Shown: positions 51,561 to 59,782 of the stretch, one piece after another
Numbering within the stretch: position 1 is the stretch's first letter
Layout: each line of letters begins with the position of its first letter
Assembly (NCBI GenBank): GCA_910585525.1
Contig: CAJUFR010000001.1
Coordinates: 16,579-80,578 of the forward strand
DNA from: an uncultured Angelakisella sp.
GTDB lineage: Bacteria; Bacillota; Clostridia; Oscillospirales; Ruminococcaceae
Length of the DNA: 64,000 nt
Direction of reading: 5' to 3'
The notes under the pieces: model-generated
Told to the model about the DNA's origin: nothing
The model's input: only the letters and a program-made list of their open reading frames with translations
Database searches by the model: none
Position numbers and translations under genes: made by a program

Positions 51561-52679
51561 ATGAAGCATTTTATCCTATACGGACTGGCGGCGGTGCTGA
51601 TCTTTACCATGCTGGGGCGGTTCGCGGCGGTGGAAACGGTCTCCGCGGCGGAGCCATCCCCTGTGCCGATGGCGGTGATGGCAAAGACCATGGTGGCGGT
51701 GAGCGACGGGGAGGAGGAGCCTCCCGCAGAGATCCTGACAGGGCTGCTCCAGGTGGACATGAGCAGCATGGACGACATGTACTTCAAAAACGCCTTTGAG
51801 GAGGAACTGGGGGAGGGCTTTTCCATCCACACCATGTCCACCTCCCAGGGCAGGGACCAGATGGTGATGTTCCGCAAGATGGTGGAAAAGGGCTACCGTC
51901 TCATCGTGGTGGAGCTTTACGACCCGGATATGGCGGAGGATTACATCGACCTGGCCCAGGAAAACGGCATCCTTCTGATCTTCACCGGGGAGGAGCCGCC
52001 GGAGGACCAGATGGCCCGGATGGACGATCTGTACTATGTGGGCTTTTCCGCCGGCAACACCATGCGGGTGCTGGCGGACGCCATCATCCAGGGCTGGAAC
52101 AACAACCAGTCTACCGTGGAGGTAAAGGATGACGGCCGCCTGGTCTACGGCGTCTTTACCAAGGACGACTACGAGGAGAACGGCAACCAGGAGGCCCTGG
52201 ACCGGTACCTGACCGGGGCGGGCATCGAAGCGGAGATGGGCAGGAACGCCATCACCCAGGCATATGAGTTCAACTGGAAGAAGGAGATCGACAACATCTT
52301 CTACGCCGGGGGAGAGATCATCATCTGCGACAACAGCAGCTACGCCCGGCAGATCTCCGACTACATCCACGACGACGAGGAGTACCCGGAGGACAAGTAC
52401 GAACGCATCCGGGCGGCCTGCATCTTCCTCACCGTGGCGGACGAGGCCGCCCAGGCGATGGTGGAGGAGGGGACCGCCGTCTTTGCCACCGGCATCAACG
52501 GCGGGGACACCGGCGCCACTGTGGCCCGGCTGGCCAAGGTGCTGCTGGCGGGGGAGCGCCCCACGGCGGAAAACGTGGGCATCGCCCCGGACCAGAACAG
52601 ACACATCTATATCACCAACCGGACGGTGATCGCCGACCGGCTCACCGTCAAGGCGGTGGAGGAGGAGAGCGAGGACTGA
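51561..52679 (+). CDS. Periplasmic-binding-protein-like, exported (galactose-binding type)
   Basis: 372 residues with an uncleaved or cleavable N-terminal signal (2-28). The two-lobe type I binding fold is suggested by YRLIVVELYDPDMAEDYIDL, GFSAGNTMRVLADAIIQGW and VFATGINGGDTGATVARL, similar to MglB-like sugar receptors, but no transporter genes are nearby and no lipobox Cys is present. Acidic overall (many Asp/Glu). It may be an orphan sensor. RBS GAGGAAGGAAAA. Confidence 0.7.
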   Translation: MKHFILYGLAAVLIFTMLGRFAAVETVSAAEPSPVPMAVMAKTMVAVSDGEEEPPAEILTGLLQVDMSSMDDMYFKNAFEEELGEGFSIHTMSTSQGRDQMVMFRKMVEKGYRLIVVELYDPDMAEDYIDLAQENGILLIFTGEEPPEDQMARMDDLYYVGFSAGNTMRVLADAIIQGWNNNQSTVEVKDDGRLVYGVFTKDDYEENGNQEALDRYLTGAGIEAEMGRNAITQAYEFNWKKEIDNIFYAGGEIIICDNSSYARQISDYIHDDEEYPEDKYERIRAACIFLTVADEAAQAMVEEGTAVFATGINGGDTGATVARLAKVLLAGERPTAENVGIAPDQNRHIYITNRTVIADRLTVKAVEEESED

Positions 52680-52705
52680 TCCTCCGGCGGACGACAGAAA
52701 ATAAG

Positions 52706-52740
52706 GACCCCGGTATACACATTCTGTATATCGGGGTCCG
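52706..52740. terminator. Bidirectional terminator
   Basis: A 15-bp stem GGACCCCGGTATACA / TGTATATCGGGGTCC with one G-T pair between convergent genes; an A-rich tract before and GTGCTTT after. Confidence 0.8.
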
Positions 52741-52744
52741 TGCT

Positions 52745-53320
52745 TTATCCCGCCACCTTGGCCGCCGACTTGGTGATGCCCTCCAGCAGCGCCGCCATCT
52801 CCTTGGGGGGTTCCCGCATCCCGGTGTCCACCCACCGGCGCAGCACCCCCATGCAGCCCCCCACCACATAGACCTGCAGGTAATCACGGTAGGGGAGGGC
52901 GATGTTGGGGTAGAGCACCGCCCAGTCCTGGGCGCACTTCTCCCCGGCGATGCCGCTGAGTTCCTGCACCAGCGACTGGTCCACGTTGGGGCCGAACAGC
53001 ATCTGGCAAAGGTCCCGGTTCTCCCAGGCGTACTCCATAATAGCCCGGAAGAGGGGGGCGGGTCCCCCGGGCAGTTCCTCCGGGGGGTACTGGCGGAAGA
53101 TGTCCCGTATCGCCTGGTTAGCCTCCTGCCACATCTTGTCGTAGAGGTCGTAGATATCCCGGTAATGGACGTAGAAGGTCCCCCGGTGGAGGTCCACCGC
53201 GTCGGTGAGTTCCCGCACCGTGATGTCCTTCAGCTTCTTCTCCTGGAGCAGCTGCACCAGGCCCTGGCGGAGGGCCTTTTTTGTTTTCCGCACCCGGCGG
53301 TCGTCTGCTGGGCTGTTCAT
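52745..53320 (-). CDS. TetR-family transcriptional regulator
   Basis: 191 residues. The N-terminal helix-turn-helix is typical: KALRQGLVQLLQEKKLKDIT, VRELTDAVDLHRGTFYVHYR. The C-terminal ligand domain is of the TetR_C_8 kind. It is divergent from the MMPL transporter, whose promoter carries inverted repeats, so it most likely represses that gene and itself. RBS AAAGGAGG. Confidence 0.88.
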   Translation of the reverse strand: MNSPADDRRVRKTKKALRQGLVQLLQEKKLKDITVRELTDAVDLHRGTFYVHYRDIYDLYDKMWQEANQAIRDIFRQYPPEELPGGPAPLFRAIMEYAWENRDLCQMLFGPNVDQSLVQELSGIAGEKCAQDWAVLYPNIALPYRDYLQVYVVGGCMGVLRRWVDTGMREPPKEMAALLEGITKSAAKVAG

Positions 53321-53374
53321 AAAATTTTTACCTCCTTTTTTGAAGATAACCGACATAATGACGACGTAGTGTCC

Positions 53375-53467
53375 TTTAATCAACATTTGAGTTGTTAATT
53401 GACTATGGACATATCAACTACCGTCTATTATAATAGCTTTCAGACGGTTAGTCAACAGTTGTTCAAT
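53375..53467 (+). promoter_or_regulatory. MMPL promoter with candidate TetR operators
   Basis: Promoter TGGACA (53406-53411), 17 bases, TATAAT (53429-53434). Two palindromic sites flank it: CAACATTTGAGTTG upstream (near 53383) and GTCAACAGTTGTTC downstream (near 53451), sharing CAAC...GTTG half sites. These are likely operators of the divergent TetR regulator. Confidence 0.6.
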
Positions 53468-53497
53468 AAGAATATCAGTGTTTGGGAGGGTTTTTTG

Positions 53498-55594
53498 TTG
53501 GAAAAAGGGATCAGATGGATGCTGAGGCTCCGGGGACTAGTGGTTTTCCTCTTCCTGGCGGCCGCCGTTTTTTGCGGCGTCCTCTCCACCATGGTGGAGA
53601 TCAACTATAATATCGTGGACTACCTGCCGTCGGAGGCACCCTCCACTGTGGGGCTGGACCTGATGGACGAGATCTACGACAAGGCGGTGCCCAACACCCG
53701 GGTGATGATCAAAGACGTCACCATCCCGGAGGCGCTGGCCTACAAGGCCCGGCTGGAGGCCATCGACGGGGTGGAGGACGTCAACTGGCTGGATGACCAG
53801 CTTTCCCTCACCGTCCCCCTGGAGATACAGGACCAGAAAACGGTAGAGGACTGGTACAAAAACGGCAACGCCCTCTACTCCCTGGTGGTGGACGAGGGCA
53901 ACGAGGTGGCCGCCATCGGCGCCATCCGGGAGGTCATCGGTGACAGCAACGCCATGAGCGGCTCCCCGGTGGAGACGGTGGACGCCCGGCTCTCCGCCGG
54001 TTCGGATATGGCCAAGATGATGGGCATCATCATCCCGGTCATCTTCCTGATCCTCCTGTTCACCACCACCTCCTGGTTCGAGCCGGTGATCTTTATGGTG
54101 AACGTGGGCATCGCCATCATCATCAACATGGGCACCAACCTCATCTTTGGGGAGATCTGCTTCATCACCAACACCGCCGGCGCCATCCTCCAGCTGGCCT
54201 GCTCCATGGACTACGCCATCTTCCTGCTGGAGCGGTTCGAGGAGTTCCGCAAAGAGGGGCTCCAGCCGGAGGAGGCCATGGTCCGGGCGGTGGCCCGCTC
54301 CACCGGCTCCATCGCCTCCAGCGGCCTTACCACCGTTATGGGCTTCGTGGCCCTCACCGCCATGCGGTTTTTGATCGGGCCGGACATGGGGCTGGTCCTC
54401 TCCAAGGGCATCGCCATCTCCCTGGTGACCACCCTGGTATTCATGCCCTGTGTCACCATGTTCTGCTACCGGCTCATCGACCGCACCAGCCACCGCTCCT
54501 TCCTGCCCTCCTTCCACAGGCTGGCCAGGGGGGCGGTGCGGATCAAGGGCTTCGTCACCGTCCTGGTGATGCTGCTGCTGGTCCCCTGCTACCTGGCCCA
54601 GCGGAACATCCACTTTGTCTACGGCGCCTCGGAGATGACCGGCCCCGAATCCCGCATCGTCCGGGAGCGCGACGCCATCAACGACGAGTTTGGGGAATCC
54701 AACTCCTTCGCCATCCTGGTGCCGGTGGGCAGCACCGCCAAGGAGCAGGCCCTGAACGACGACCTGAAGGCGCTGCCCCAGGTGAGTTCGGTGCTCTCCT
54801 ACGTGGAAACGGTGGGCAAGAGCATCCCCGACGCCTACGTTCCCCCCGACCAGCTGAAGCTGCTCACCGCCGGCGGCTACACCCGCATGGTGGTCAGCGC
54901 CCGGGTCCCGGGGGAGAGCCAGGAGACCTTCCGCCTGGTGGAGACGATGCGGAGTCTGGCCCGGTCCTACTACGGCGACGAATACTACATGGTGGGGGTC
55001 CCCGCCACCATCTACGACATGAAGGACACCATCACGGCGGACAGCGTCAAGGTCAACGCCATCTCCATCGGGGCCATCGGGCTGATCCTCCTCATCAATC
55101 TCCGTTCCATCAGCCTGCCGGTCCTGCTGCTGCTCACCATCGAGTCCTCCATCTTCATCAACATCGCCATCCCCTACTTTACCGGGGCCCACCTCCAGTA
55201 TATCGGCTATCTGATCATCAGCTCGGTGCAGCTGGGGGCCACGGTGGATTACGCCATCCTCTTCACCAACCGCTACCTGGAACTGCGGGCCAAGCTGCCC
55301 CGGCAGGAGGCGGTCACCGAGACCATCCGCTCCACCGCCGGCAGCATCCTCACGTCCGGCGGCATCCTGGCCACCGGCGGCATGGTGCTGCGGTTCGGCT
55401 CCAGCAACCTGATCATCGGCCAGCTGGGGGTGCTGGTGGCCCGGGGGGCCGTCCTGTCGGTGGTGCTGGTGATGGTGCTGCTGCCCACCCTGCTCACCCG
55501 GCTGGAGTGGCTCATCAAGTACACCACCCGGGGCCTGGTCCTTTACCAGGCGCCTGCGGAAAGCCCTGAACACCCCAAGGAGGTGACGGCATGA
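53498..55594 (+). CDS. MMPL/RND-family transporter
   Basis: 698 residues with two repeats, each one membrane helix, a large outer domain and five more helices. Family features: NYNIVDYLPSEAPSTVGLDL in the first outer domain, then the helix bundle around MDYAIFLLERFEEFRKEG near 240 with its GDXXXXX-like equivalents, and VDYAILFTNRYLE in the second repeat near 585. Substrate unknown; lipids or drugs are typical. TTG 53498 follows GGGAGGG. Overlaps the next gene by 4 bases. Confidence 0.85.
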   Translation: MEKGIRWMLRLRGLVVFLFLAAAVFCGVLSTMVEINYNIVDYLPSEAPSTVGLDLMDEIYDKAVPNTRVMIKDVTIPEALAYKARLEAIDGVEDVNWLDDQLSLTVPLEIQDQKTVEDWYKNGNALYSLVVDEGNEVAAIGAIREVIGDSNAMSGSPVETVDARLSAGSDMAKMMGIIIPVIFLILLFTTTSWFEPVIFMVNVGIAIIINMGTNLIFGEICFITNTAGAILQLACSMDYAIFLLERFEEFRKEGLQPEEAMVRAVARSTGSIASSGLTTVMGFVALTAMRFLIGPDMGLVLSKGIAISLVTTLVFMPCVTMFCYRLIDRTSHRSFLPSFHRLARGAVRIKGFVTVLVMLLLVPCYLAQRNIHFVYGASEMTGPESRIVRERDAINDEFGESNSFAILVPVGSTAKEQALNDDLKALPQVSSVLSYVETVGKSIPDAYVPPDQLKLLTAGGYTRMVVSARVPGESQETFRLVETMRSLARSYYGDEYYMVGVPATIYDMKDTITADSVKVNAISIGAIGLILLINLRSISLPVLLLLTIESSIFINIAIPYFTGAHLQYIGYLIISSVQLGATVDYAILFTNRYLELRAKLPRQEAVTETIRSTAGSILTSGGILATGGMVLRFGSSNLIIGQLGVLVARGAVLSVVLVMVLLPTLLTRLEWLIKYTTRGLVLYQAPAESPEHPKEVTA

Positions 55595-55863
55595 ACAAGA
55601 AAAATGCACTGGCCGGGCTGCTGGCCCTGGGGCTGATGCTCCCCGCCGCCGCCTACGGGGCGGAGGAGGATCGCTTCAACCCCGGCCCTGTCCTGGACCA
55701 GATACAGATCGGCTCGGAGGTGGCTGCCCCGGGGGGAAGGCTCTCCATCGCGGCGGACGCCTGGGATGACGACGGCATCCGCTCCATCTGGGTGCGGTTC
55801 ATCCACGACGAGACCGGGACGGTCCTCAGCGTCCCCATGAAGCGCCGGTTCGGCGACCCCCGG
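55591..55863 (+). pseudogene. 5' part of a secreted protein gene interrupted by a mobile element
   Basis: ATGA overlap with the MMPL gene starts a protein with a signal peptide (1-23, AAAYG cleavage) and a beta-sandwich-like domain (SEVAAPGGRLSIAADAWDDD, SIWVRFIHDETGTV). At residue 91 the frame enters foreign AT-rich DNA and stops after ten more codons at 55896. Joining 55863 to 58314 restores the frame (GDPR then PYFTDYILSAYTGGTF and a stop), giving a 107-residue protein. So the gene was intact until the element inserted. Confidence 0.85.
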
Positions 55864-57325
55864 CTGGAGTTAAACACTCAATATCCGAACTCTTGATAGT
55901 GATGGTATTGTTCCCGGAAATATTGAAGGTCAGCACGATTTTACGACCTTTGTCTCCATCGTCATAGACGAAAACGGAGTTTACTAAAGTGTCGATTACT
56001 CGCCGCTGATACTCGATGTCGTGAATATCGCCGCTCTTGAACGATGTGAGCCAGTACACAATACGCTCCTTCGTCAAGAGCGGCTTTTTCATTTCTTCCC
56101 GGGCTATTTGCCCTTCGATGTCTCTCCGCTCCTGTTCCAGCTCCTCAAGTCTGTCTTTGGTTGCCGGAGTGACAAGCCCTTGTTCTACCGCAGACAGAAG
56201 GTTTTTGATTCGCTTGTTGCACTCTTTCAACATCTTTTGCAGACCTACGAGGACAGAGGTATCTTGGAGGTCTTTTTCTACAATCTCCATCGCTTTGGTT
56301 GCGATACGGTCTATGGATTCATCGGTGAGTACCTTCTCAACGGTGAATCTTACAACGATTTCTTCTATCCAATCTTTCTTTTCAACAGCTTTGGGGCATT
56401 TGCCGCCCCTTTTTCGTCCAGTGCATTTGTAGTAGTAATACATTCGCCCTGTGTGAGAAGTGCCGCTTTCTCCGACCATCGGCTTACCACAGTGACCGCA
56501 AAATAGCTTTGTGGTGAGAAGGTAGTCCTCTTTTGACTTCGTTCTCGCCCGGACAGAGTAATTGTGCTGTAACATCGCTTGCACCTTCTCAAAGAGCTTT
56601 CGGTCGATGATAGGCGGCACAGCGTCTTCCAGTATAACATCGTCAAAACGATAGACACCGATGTACTTGTCATTTCGTAGAATGGTCTTCAAACTGTTCT
56701 TGTTAAAAGCATTTCCCCGAGAGGTTTTGCACCCTTGCTCGTTGAGCCAGTTGACAATCTGTGTGGCAGATTTTCCTTCGGAGTACATCGTGAATATGGT
56801 TTGTACAGTCTTTGCTCCTACTGGCTCTATCTCATACTGCCTGTCTGCTCCAATCTTATACCCAAGACAAGGGCTACCCATAGCGATTCCATGCAGAGCG
56901 TTTTCTTTGAGACCTCGCTTGATACTTCGAGCAAGGTTTTCAGAGTAGTATTCAGCGTACCCTTCGAGAACAGATTCCAGAATGATACCCTCGGGAGTGT
57001 CCGGCATGGGCTGTTTCGCATAGTAGACCTTGACCCCGTTCTTTTTGAGCTTGGCCTTGTAGATGGCTGAATCATACCTGTTTCGAGCGAAACGGTCAAG
57101 GGTGTACATTATCACAGCGTCAAAATGACCCTTCTCGCTGTCTTTTATGAGCTGTTGGAAGCTGGGACGGTTGTCGGTCTTGCCCGATATTGCCCGGTCG
57201 ATGTATTCGTCTACGACAATGAATCCATTTTTCAAGGCAAACTCTTGGCACTCTCGGAGCTGACCCTCTATGGATTCTTCTCTTTGGTTATGGCTCGAAT
57301 ATCGAGCATAGATTACCGCTTTGAT
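55826..57325 (-). CDS. Large serine recombinase of the integrated element
   Basis: 499 residues read from 57325. N-terminal resolvase domain with the catalytic Ser in VIYARYSSHNQ (second Ser cluster near residue 10) and YTLDRFARNRYD; then the recombinase domain (PCLGYKIG), a zinc ribbon (LFCGHCGKPMVG, then C in YYKCTGRKRGGKCP) and a coiled-coil region (LKECNKRIKNLLSAVEQGL). The first codon after GGAGGTGAGACT is ATC, not ATG; TTG/ATG starts further in would remove the active site. The last 14 residues are read from host DNA. Low GC and codon use mark it as foreign. Confidence 0.82.
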   Translation of the reverse strand: MKAVIYARYSSHNQREESIEGQLRECQEFALKNGFIVVDEYIDRAISGKTDNRPSFQQLIKDSEKGHFDAVIMYTLDRFARNRYDSAIYKAKLKKNGVKVYYAKQPMPDTPEGIILESVLEGYAEYYSENLARSIKRGLKENALHGIAMGSPCLGYKIGADRQYEIEPVGAKTVQTIFTMYSEGKSATQIVNWLNEQGCKTSRGNAFNKNSLKTILRNDKYIGVYRFDDVILEDAVPPIIDRKLFEKVQAMLQHNYSVRARTKSKEDYLLTTKLFCGHCGKPMVGESGTSHTGRMYYYYKCTGRKRGGKCPKAVEKKDWIEEIVVRFTVEKVLTDESIDRIATKAMEIVEKDLQDTSVLVGLQKMLKECNKRIKNLLSAVEQGLVTPATKDRLEELEQERRDIEGQIAREEMKKPLLTKERIVYWLTSFKSGDIHDIEYQRRVIDTLVNSVFVYDDGDKGRKIVLTFNISGNNTITIKSSDIECLTPAGGRRTGASWGR

Positions 57326-57361
57326 AGTCTCACCTCCAATACTTTTTTTCTATGTAGTAAT

Positions 57362-57739
57362 TCAAACGGCACTATCTTTCCGCAGTTCCGTAGTTTCTCC
57401 ACTATCCCCCTTTAGTTCTTCCCGGTTCTCGAACTCATAGGCCATAGACATGAACTCATGCTTTGCTCTCCGAGACAACCCCCGGTAAATTCGTAAAATA
57501 TCTTCTTCGTCTTCGTCTCTCGGTTTGACCGGGGGAATGTCCTCCTCGTCAGCGAAAAAGTCCATAACCGAACAATCAAGCTCTCTGGCAAGGGCTATAA
57601 GGTCTGTCTCTTTGGGGATAGACCCTTTTTTATTGATGGCTGTTGTCATAGATGAAGACCCTTTGACTTTGGTTATAACGGCGGTGAGGTTTGTTCCACG
57701 CTCGGCGCAGATACGGTTGATGTTCTCCTTGAAAGTCAT
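57362..57739 (-). CDS. XRE/CI-like repressor of the element
   Basis: 125 residues. The N-terminal helix-turn-helix (INRICAERGTNLTAVITKVK, then IPKETDLIALARELDCS) is followed by an acidic linker and a helical tail (RAKHEFMSMAYEFENREE), like phage CI-type repressors without a protease domain. ATG 57739 has GAGGAGGG. It lies between the recombinase and a divergent promoter region. Confidence 0.8.
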   Translation of the reverse strand: MTFKENINRICAERGTNLTAVITKVKGSSSMTTAINKKGSIPKETDLIALARELDCSVMDFFADEEDIPPVKPRDEDEEDILRIYRGLSRRAKHEFMSMAYEFENREELKGDSGETTELRKDSAV

Positions 57740-57787
57740 GGGGAAATCCCTCCTCAAAATTCAATTCGTATTTTTTGAATTTTCCTC

Positions 57788-57816
57788 TTGACAATTCTCA
57801 TAAGACGAATTATAAT
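57788..57816 (+). promoter_or_regulatory. Consensus promoter and operator region of the element
   Basis: TTGACA (57788-57793), 17-base spacer, TATAAT (57811-57816). The region 57760-57960 repeats ATTCG/CGAAT several times (for example AATTCGTATTTTTTGAATT), suggesting multiple repressor operators controlling divergent transcription. Confidence 0.8.
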
Positions 57817-57987
57817 AAGAACAAGAAATTCGGGATATGCGAATTGGCAATAAGAAACCGACCCCCTCGAAATTGGCGTTTCGGGGAAGTTTGGTGGCGA
57901 GCTACTTCTAATAAGAATAATAACAATAATTCGCCTATTTGTCAAGAGTAATTCTGGTTTCAAGAATCAAGAGAGGAGGAAAATATC

Positions 57988-58185
57988 GTGAATGTCAAGT
58001 CGAGAATGGCTGAAATGGGAATTACGCAGGTGGATATGATTCTGGAACTGCAAAAGCGAGGTATCGCAGTCCAGCCCCCCATGCTGTCTTCCATTCTCCG
58101 GGGTGTGTACACCTACCCGAAAGCGAAGCTGGTTCTCGCAGAGTGCGAGAAGATTCTCACCGAAAAAGCGCATGAATCTGTCTGA
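57988..58185 (+). CDS. Cro-like small DNA-binding protein
   Basis: 65 residues: VKSRMAEMGITQVDMILELQ and PPMLSSILRGVYTYPKAKLV form a helix-turn-helix as in phage Cro/XRE proteins. ATG 57988 with AGAGGAGG. Expressed from the consensus promoter opposite the repressor, the classic switch layout. Overlaps the next small ORF. Confidence 0.78.
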   Translation: MNVKSRMAEMGITQVDMILELQKRGIAVQPPMLSSILRGVYTYPKAKLVLAECEKILTEKAHESV

Positions 58186-58306
58186 CGCACAGGTGAGCGA
58201 CCTCGCAAGCTCGCTTGTCGGTATCGTAGAGAAGTTCTACGAAGACCCCCAACATGAGGAGGATTTTCAGAAATGGTTAAAGGAAAGAGAATCAACAGGC
58301 ATACGC
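58172..58306 (+). CDS. Small element protein, 3' end replaced by host DNA
   Basis: ATG 58172 begins MNLSDAQVSDLASSLVGIVE and an acidic helical sequence ending KWLKERESTGI at the right element boundary. The literal frame continues through host sequence to a stop at 58693 as an unnatural run-on. The natural stop was probably lost at integration. Function unknown. Confidence 0.5.
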
Positions 58307-58313
58307 CCCCCGG

Positions 58314-58364
58314 CCCTACTTCACCGACTACATCCTTTCCGCCTACACCGGGGGGACCTTTTGA
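58314..58364 (+). pseudogene. 3' remnant of the interrupted secreted-protein gene
   Basis: Sixteen codons (PYFTDYILSAYTGGTF) and TGA follow the right-hand copy of the 8-bp repeat. They continue the frame of the 5' part at 55591-55863 exactly. Confidence 0.8.
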
Positions 58365-58445
58365 ACACCCCCTCCCGCCCCGGCATAGACTGGGGATGTA
58401 CGGCCCCTCTCCGGGCCGTATCCCGAAAAAAGGAGTTGACGCGCG

Positions 58446-58781
58446 ATGCCGGCACAGCCATCCAACAACATGCCGGAGGTGATGCTGCCCATCTCCCAGA
58501 TGGGGGAGATCACCGCCGAGGTGGATACCAAAAGCCTCCAGGAGACCCTTTGCGACGCCATGGGGCGGTTCGTGGTCTGCAAGTTCCTTATCGGCACCGG
58601 GGAGACCGTCTCGGTAAAAGGATACCTGCGCAGCGTGGGCAGCAGCTTCTTTGTGCTGCTGGACCCCTGCACCAACGCCGAGACCACCTGTGACCTCTAC
58701 TCCCTCAAGTTCATCACCGCCTACCCGGAGGGGGTCCCGGAATGCCAGATGTACTGCAACCAGCGTTTGTACGACCTGTAA
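58446..58781 (+). CDS. Conserved hypothetical protein, possibly spore-coat related
   Basis: 111 residues, beta-rich and Cys-containing. The segment LCDAMGRFVVCKFLIGTGET, then YLRSVGSSFFVLLDPCT and CDLYSLKFITAYP resembles small proteins of sporulating Clostridia with an Sm-like barrel. ATG 58446 with AAAGGAG. A hairpin TACGGCCC/GGGCCGTA lies between 58410 and 58432. Function not established. Confidence 0.6.
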   Translation: MPAQPSNNMPEVMLPISQMGEITAEVDTKSLQETLCDAMGRFVVCKFLIGTGETVSVKGYLRSVGSSFFVLLDPCTNAETTCDLYSLKFITAYPEGVPECQMYCNQRLYDL

Positions 58782-58794
58782 CGGAAAAGAAAAG

Positions 58795-58832
58795 CGCCCG
58801 GCCTGCCGTTTTGGTGGACCGGGCGGGTTTTT
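58795..58832 (+). terminator. Terminator of the 58446 gene
   Basis: CGCCCGG pairs with CCGGGCG, followed by GGTTTTT; an A-run precedes. Confidence 0.8.
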
Positions 58833-58968
58833 CCGCTCAAAAGGTGATATCTCCGATCCCCCCATTCCCCCCGATGAACCAGGAAAACCTGGTAAGGTCG
58901 ATCTATTGCACGGCAACAAGACCTGTGCACCTCATCATTGTACACAAGTCCTGTCCGCCGGACAAAGC

Positions 58969-59014
58969 TAAGACGTCCTTTTCTGCCTGTGCCAGGCTGG
59001 AAAAGGACGTCTTA
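58969..59014. repeat. Long perfect inverted repeat at the recombinase 3' end
   Basis: A 14-bp perfect palindromic stem (TAAGACGTCCTTTT and AAAAGGACGTCTTA) encloses a second stem GCCTG/CAGGC. The right arm includes the recombinase stop codon. No T-run beyond, so it may be a terminator-like or recombination-associated structure. Confidence 0.7.
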
Positions 59015-59707
59015 ACCCGCTGCCTCTCCCTGGCTCTGGTAAGATGGCCCGTCGATCCTTCGACAGGCTGGGGCCTGGCCCTTGGCTTTCGCCTGGGACC
59101 GTGGCTTTGGGGGGCAGCCGTCCCGCTGGCAGGACCGGTAGAAGGTGCTTCTGGTCATACCGGCCTGTTGGGCGGCCTCCCGGAGGCTGAGGGTACCGGT
59201 CTGGTAGGCCCGCCGGGCTTCGATGAAGCTGGTGGGCACCGGGTCACGGTCCGGCCCGAACTGCACCCCCCGGGCCTTGGCGGCGGCGATGCCCTCCGCC
59301 TGGCGCTTGCGGATGTTCTCCCGCTCCGCCTGGGCCACGTAGGAGAGGATCTGGAGCACCAGGTCGGCCACAAAGGCGCCGGTCAGGTCCTCCCCCTTGG
59401 CCCGGGTGTCCAGCAGCGGCATGTCCAGCACCACGATGTCCGCCTGGCGGTCCTTGGTGATGTACCTCCACCATTCCAAAATTTCGGTGTAGTTGCGGCC
59501 CAGCCGGTCGATGCTCTGCACCACCAGCAGGTCTCCCCGGTCCAGGCGGCCCATCAGGTCCAGCCAGCCGGGGCGCTCGAAGTCCTTGCCGCTCTGCTTG
59601 TCGGTGAACAGGTTTTCCGGCAGGATGCCCCATCCACCCAGGGCGTTGAGTTGCCGCACCTCGTTCTGCTCCCTGGTGGATACCCGGATGTAGCCATAGA
59701 TCACCAT
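59012..59707 (-). CDS. Small serine recombinase (resolvase/invertase family)
   Basis: 231 residues. Catalytic Ser in IYGYIRVSTREQNE near residue 10; LLVVQSIDRLGRNYTEILEW carries the family Asp/Arg motif near 65; C-terminal HTH (LSLREAAQQAGMTRSTFYRS) near 182 and a basic tail. It is host-like in GC. Unlike the large recombinase at 55826 it has the size of Tn3 resolvases or Hin invertases. No transposase is adjacent. ATG 59707 follows GAGGAGG. Confidence 0.88.
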   Translation of the reverse strand: MVIYGYIRVSTREQNEVRQLNALGGWGILPENLFTDKQSGKDFERPGWLDLMGRLDRGDLLVVQSIDRLGRNYTEILEWWRYITKDRQADIVVLDMPLLDTRAKGEDLTGAFVADLVLQILSYVAQAERENIRKRQAEGIAAAKARGVQFGPDRDPVPTSFIEARRAYQTGTLSLREAAQQAGMTRSTFYRSCQRDGCPPKPRSQAKAKGQAPACRRIDGPSYQSQGEAAG

Positions 59708-59718
59708 GAAAAAACCTC

Positions 59719-59754
59719 CTCTGGTAAAAAAATGATGCAATCATTTTACCAGAG
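59719..59754. repeat. Inverted repeat upstream of the small recombinase
   Basis: CTCTGGTAAAAAAATGAT (59719-59736) and ATCATTTTACCAGAG (59740-59754) form an inverted repeat with a 3-base bulge, directly before the ribosome site. It may be a recombinase binding site (res/inv half sites) or an operator. Confidence 0.65.
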
Positions 59755-59782
59755 AAGGTCGGTTTTTGGGAAAAAATGGGAG

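Larger units (their letters stand above)
55857..58314. mobile_element. Integrated serine-recombinase mini-element (2450 bp plus one 8-bp repeat)
   Basis: The AT-rich insert is bounded by CCCCCGGC at 55857-55864 and 58307-58314. Removing one repeat plus the DNA between restores the open reading frame of the host gene. Cargo is only the recombinase, an XRE repressor, a Cro-like protein and one small ORF: no relaxase, portal or capsid. This looks like a minimal integrase-regulator element or remnant of a larger island. Confidence 0.82.

Noticed and set aside
57362..58306. Prophage
   Set aside because: Only integrase and switch proteins are present; no structural, lysis or packaging genes lie between the attachment repeats.
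58172..58693. Single 174-residue protein reading through the right attachment site
   Set aside because: Past 58306 it is an out-of-frame reading of host DNA, including the start of the gene at 58446.
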